NCBI RefSeq assembly: GCF_026000115.1
Contig: NZ_AP026867.1
Span: 1 to 64,000, forward strand
From: Aureispira anguillae
GTDB taxonomy: Bacteria > Bacteroidota > Bacteroidia > Chitinophagales > Saprospiraceae
Direction: 5' to 3'
DNA: 64,000 bases
Shown piece after piece: positions 63,141 through 64,000 of this stretch. The first letter of the stretch is position 1, and each line of letters opens with the position of its first letter. Under the pieces are notes generated by a model that was not told the origin of the DNA, searched no databases, and saw nothing but the letters and a program-made list of their open reading frames with translations. The translations under genes were made by a program, and so were the position numbers.

Positions 63141-64000
63141 ATGCAGTATAAAATAGGAATTAGCTTTTTTATTATATTGATGATGCAAGTGATTGGAATT
63201 GCTCAAAAGGACAGTAGTATATACCACAAAAAATATGCATTTCAACCCAAAGATTTAACAAAGGAATTAGAGGCAGGGCAAGAATTCTTCTTGGCGGATG
63301 GGATCTATAAAGTATGGAATGGCAGTCGTTTTACTTGGGGTTTTTATAAGGAGACTACTGCTGAGAAATTGACGGAACCTAAGTACGATACAATTACTTA
63401 TCGTTATTTGCACAAAAAGAAAAAAGGTTTTTATCGAATTAAAGAAAACGGCAAGTGGGGAATGTTAGGTGAAGATAGAAGTGTTTGGGTGCCTGTAGAA
63501 TACGATCAGTTGAATTACATTTCTAAGCGTCACCAGCAATACGTTAGCATTAAAAAAGGCAATAAATATGGCGTGTTGAGCCCAGAAGGGAAGGTCATTT
63601 TAGAGGCTGCGTATGATGATATTTTATTTGATGGCTATCGTTACAAAGTCAAAAAAGCCGATAAATGGGGCTTAAAAGATAATCAGGGCAAAGAACTTAT
63701 TCCAACTTGTTTTGATGCGTTAGAAGATCATGCTTATGTCTCTCATACTCGTGTTAGAATAGGAAAAAAATGGTCGGTGTACAACTGGATAAAAGATAAG
63801 CCCTGTGCATTTGAAAAAAAATTCGATGACATCGATTATTTTTCTCGTTACTTTGTGGTTAGAGAGGATGGAAAATATGGGCTGCTAGATATTAATGCCA
63901 AGGAAATCTTGCCTTTTGAATACGATTATATGTCTCCTTTCTTTCTCAAATACTTGAGTTCTATTTTGGTTGGAAAAGATAAAAAGGTAGGGCTATTGAG
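63141..64000 (+). CDS. WG-repeat protein, 3' end beyond the window
   Basis: An open frame starts at the ATG at 63141 (signal peptide MQYKIGISFFIILMMQVIGIAQ) and runs to the end of the window without a stop. It carries repeated units of the WG (KWG) type about 45-50 residues apart: NGKWGMLGEDRSVWVPVEYD, GNKYGVLSPEGKVILEAAYD, ADKWGLKDNQGKELIPTCFD and DGKYGLLDINAKEILPFEYD. WG-repeat proteins are probably exported beta-rich binding proteins; their ligands are mostly unknown. The protein is truncated only by the window edge. Confidence 0.85.
   Translation, partial: MQYKIGISFFIILMMQVIGIAQKDSSIYHKKYAFQPKDLTKELEAGQEFFLADGIYKVWNGSRFTWGFYKETTAEKLTEPKYDTITYRYLHKKKKGFYRIKENGKWGMLGEDRSVWVPVEYDQLNYISKRHQQYVSIKKGNKYGVLSPEGKVILEAAYDDILFDGYRYKVKKADKWGLKDNQGKELIPTCFDALEDHAYVSHTRVRIGKKWSVYNWIKDKPCAFEKKFDDIDYFSRYFVVREDGKYGLLDINAKEILPFEYDYMSPFFLKYLSSILVGKDKKVGLL

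Noticed and set aside
1-64000. CRISPR arrays, rRNA genes, prophage or complete insertion sequences
   Set aside because: No regularly spaced repeats, rRNA sequence, phage structural genes or full transposase frames were seen.

Overview
The window looks like a chromosome segment of a Bacteroidota bacterium, most likely a marine Saprospiria-type organism (an Aureispira/Saprospira relative; this placement is inference). The evidence is AT-rich DNA, several secreted proteins ending in type IX secretion (T9SS) sorting domains, promoters of the Bacteroidota form TTG-N19/20-TAnnTTTG, a fused CcoN-CcoO oxidase subunit, and the housekeeping gene set. No rRNA operon, CRISPR array, intact transposase or prophage was seen.

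Layout. 0-5 kb: dnaA, then two T9SS-exported surface proteins. 4.7-15.1 kb: a cbb3 oxidase cluster on the minus strand (ccoS-ccoNO-ccoQ-ccoP-ccoG-ccoH-TauE/SafE protein), preceded by hemN and divergent from a CcoI-type copper ATPase. A near-consensus FNR-like palindrome lies upstream of ccoS. 15.6-24.8 kb: a haem-uptake operon (HmuY-like T9SS protein, HmuT, HmuU, HmuV, HmuS, HmuR) plus a VOC protein and a methyltransferase. 25-29 kb: an imelysin / di-haem oxidoreductase / imelysin iron cassette. The haem and imelysin operons start with almost identical promoters, each with two 19-bp operator-like boxes exactly 69 bp apart, so they probably form one iron regulon. 29-30.3 kb: decayed peptide-maturase (grasp-with-spasm-like) remnants and a GNAT gene. 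30.4-42 kb: pnp, rpsO, tRNA-Cys, an ion channel, a TerB-like protein, a polysaccharide-deacetylase-like protein, efp and accB-accC. 42-46 kb: unknown membrane and secreted proteins around a calpain-family protease with an intact Cys-His-Asn triad. 46-49.2 kb: a glycosyltransferase and the GDP-fucose genes gmd and fcl. 49.4-53 kb: a free-standing NUMOD4/HNH endonuclease and a dnaB interrupted in its P-loop by a 321-residue intein. 53-64 kb: ruvC, a flippase-like membrane protein, adenine deaminase, a two-gene cassette of unknown proteins with a shared architecture, hscA, and the 5' part of a WG-repeat gene.

The clearest unexplained structures are small non-coding repeats: a MITE-like family in two inverted copies (about 21.0 and 34.9 kb), a second family (24.8 and 46.0 kb), a nested inverted repeat with boxA-like arms in front of the glycosyltransferase (46.17-46.41 kb), and a 130-bp element with 15-bp terminal repeats (61.77-61.90 kb). 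The best candidates for undescribed biology are the twin-operator iron regulon, the calpain operon, the paired unknown proteins at 57.0-59.1 kb, and the P-loop intein with an apparently dead endonuclease next to a separate HNH enzyme.
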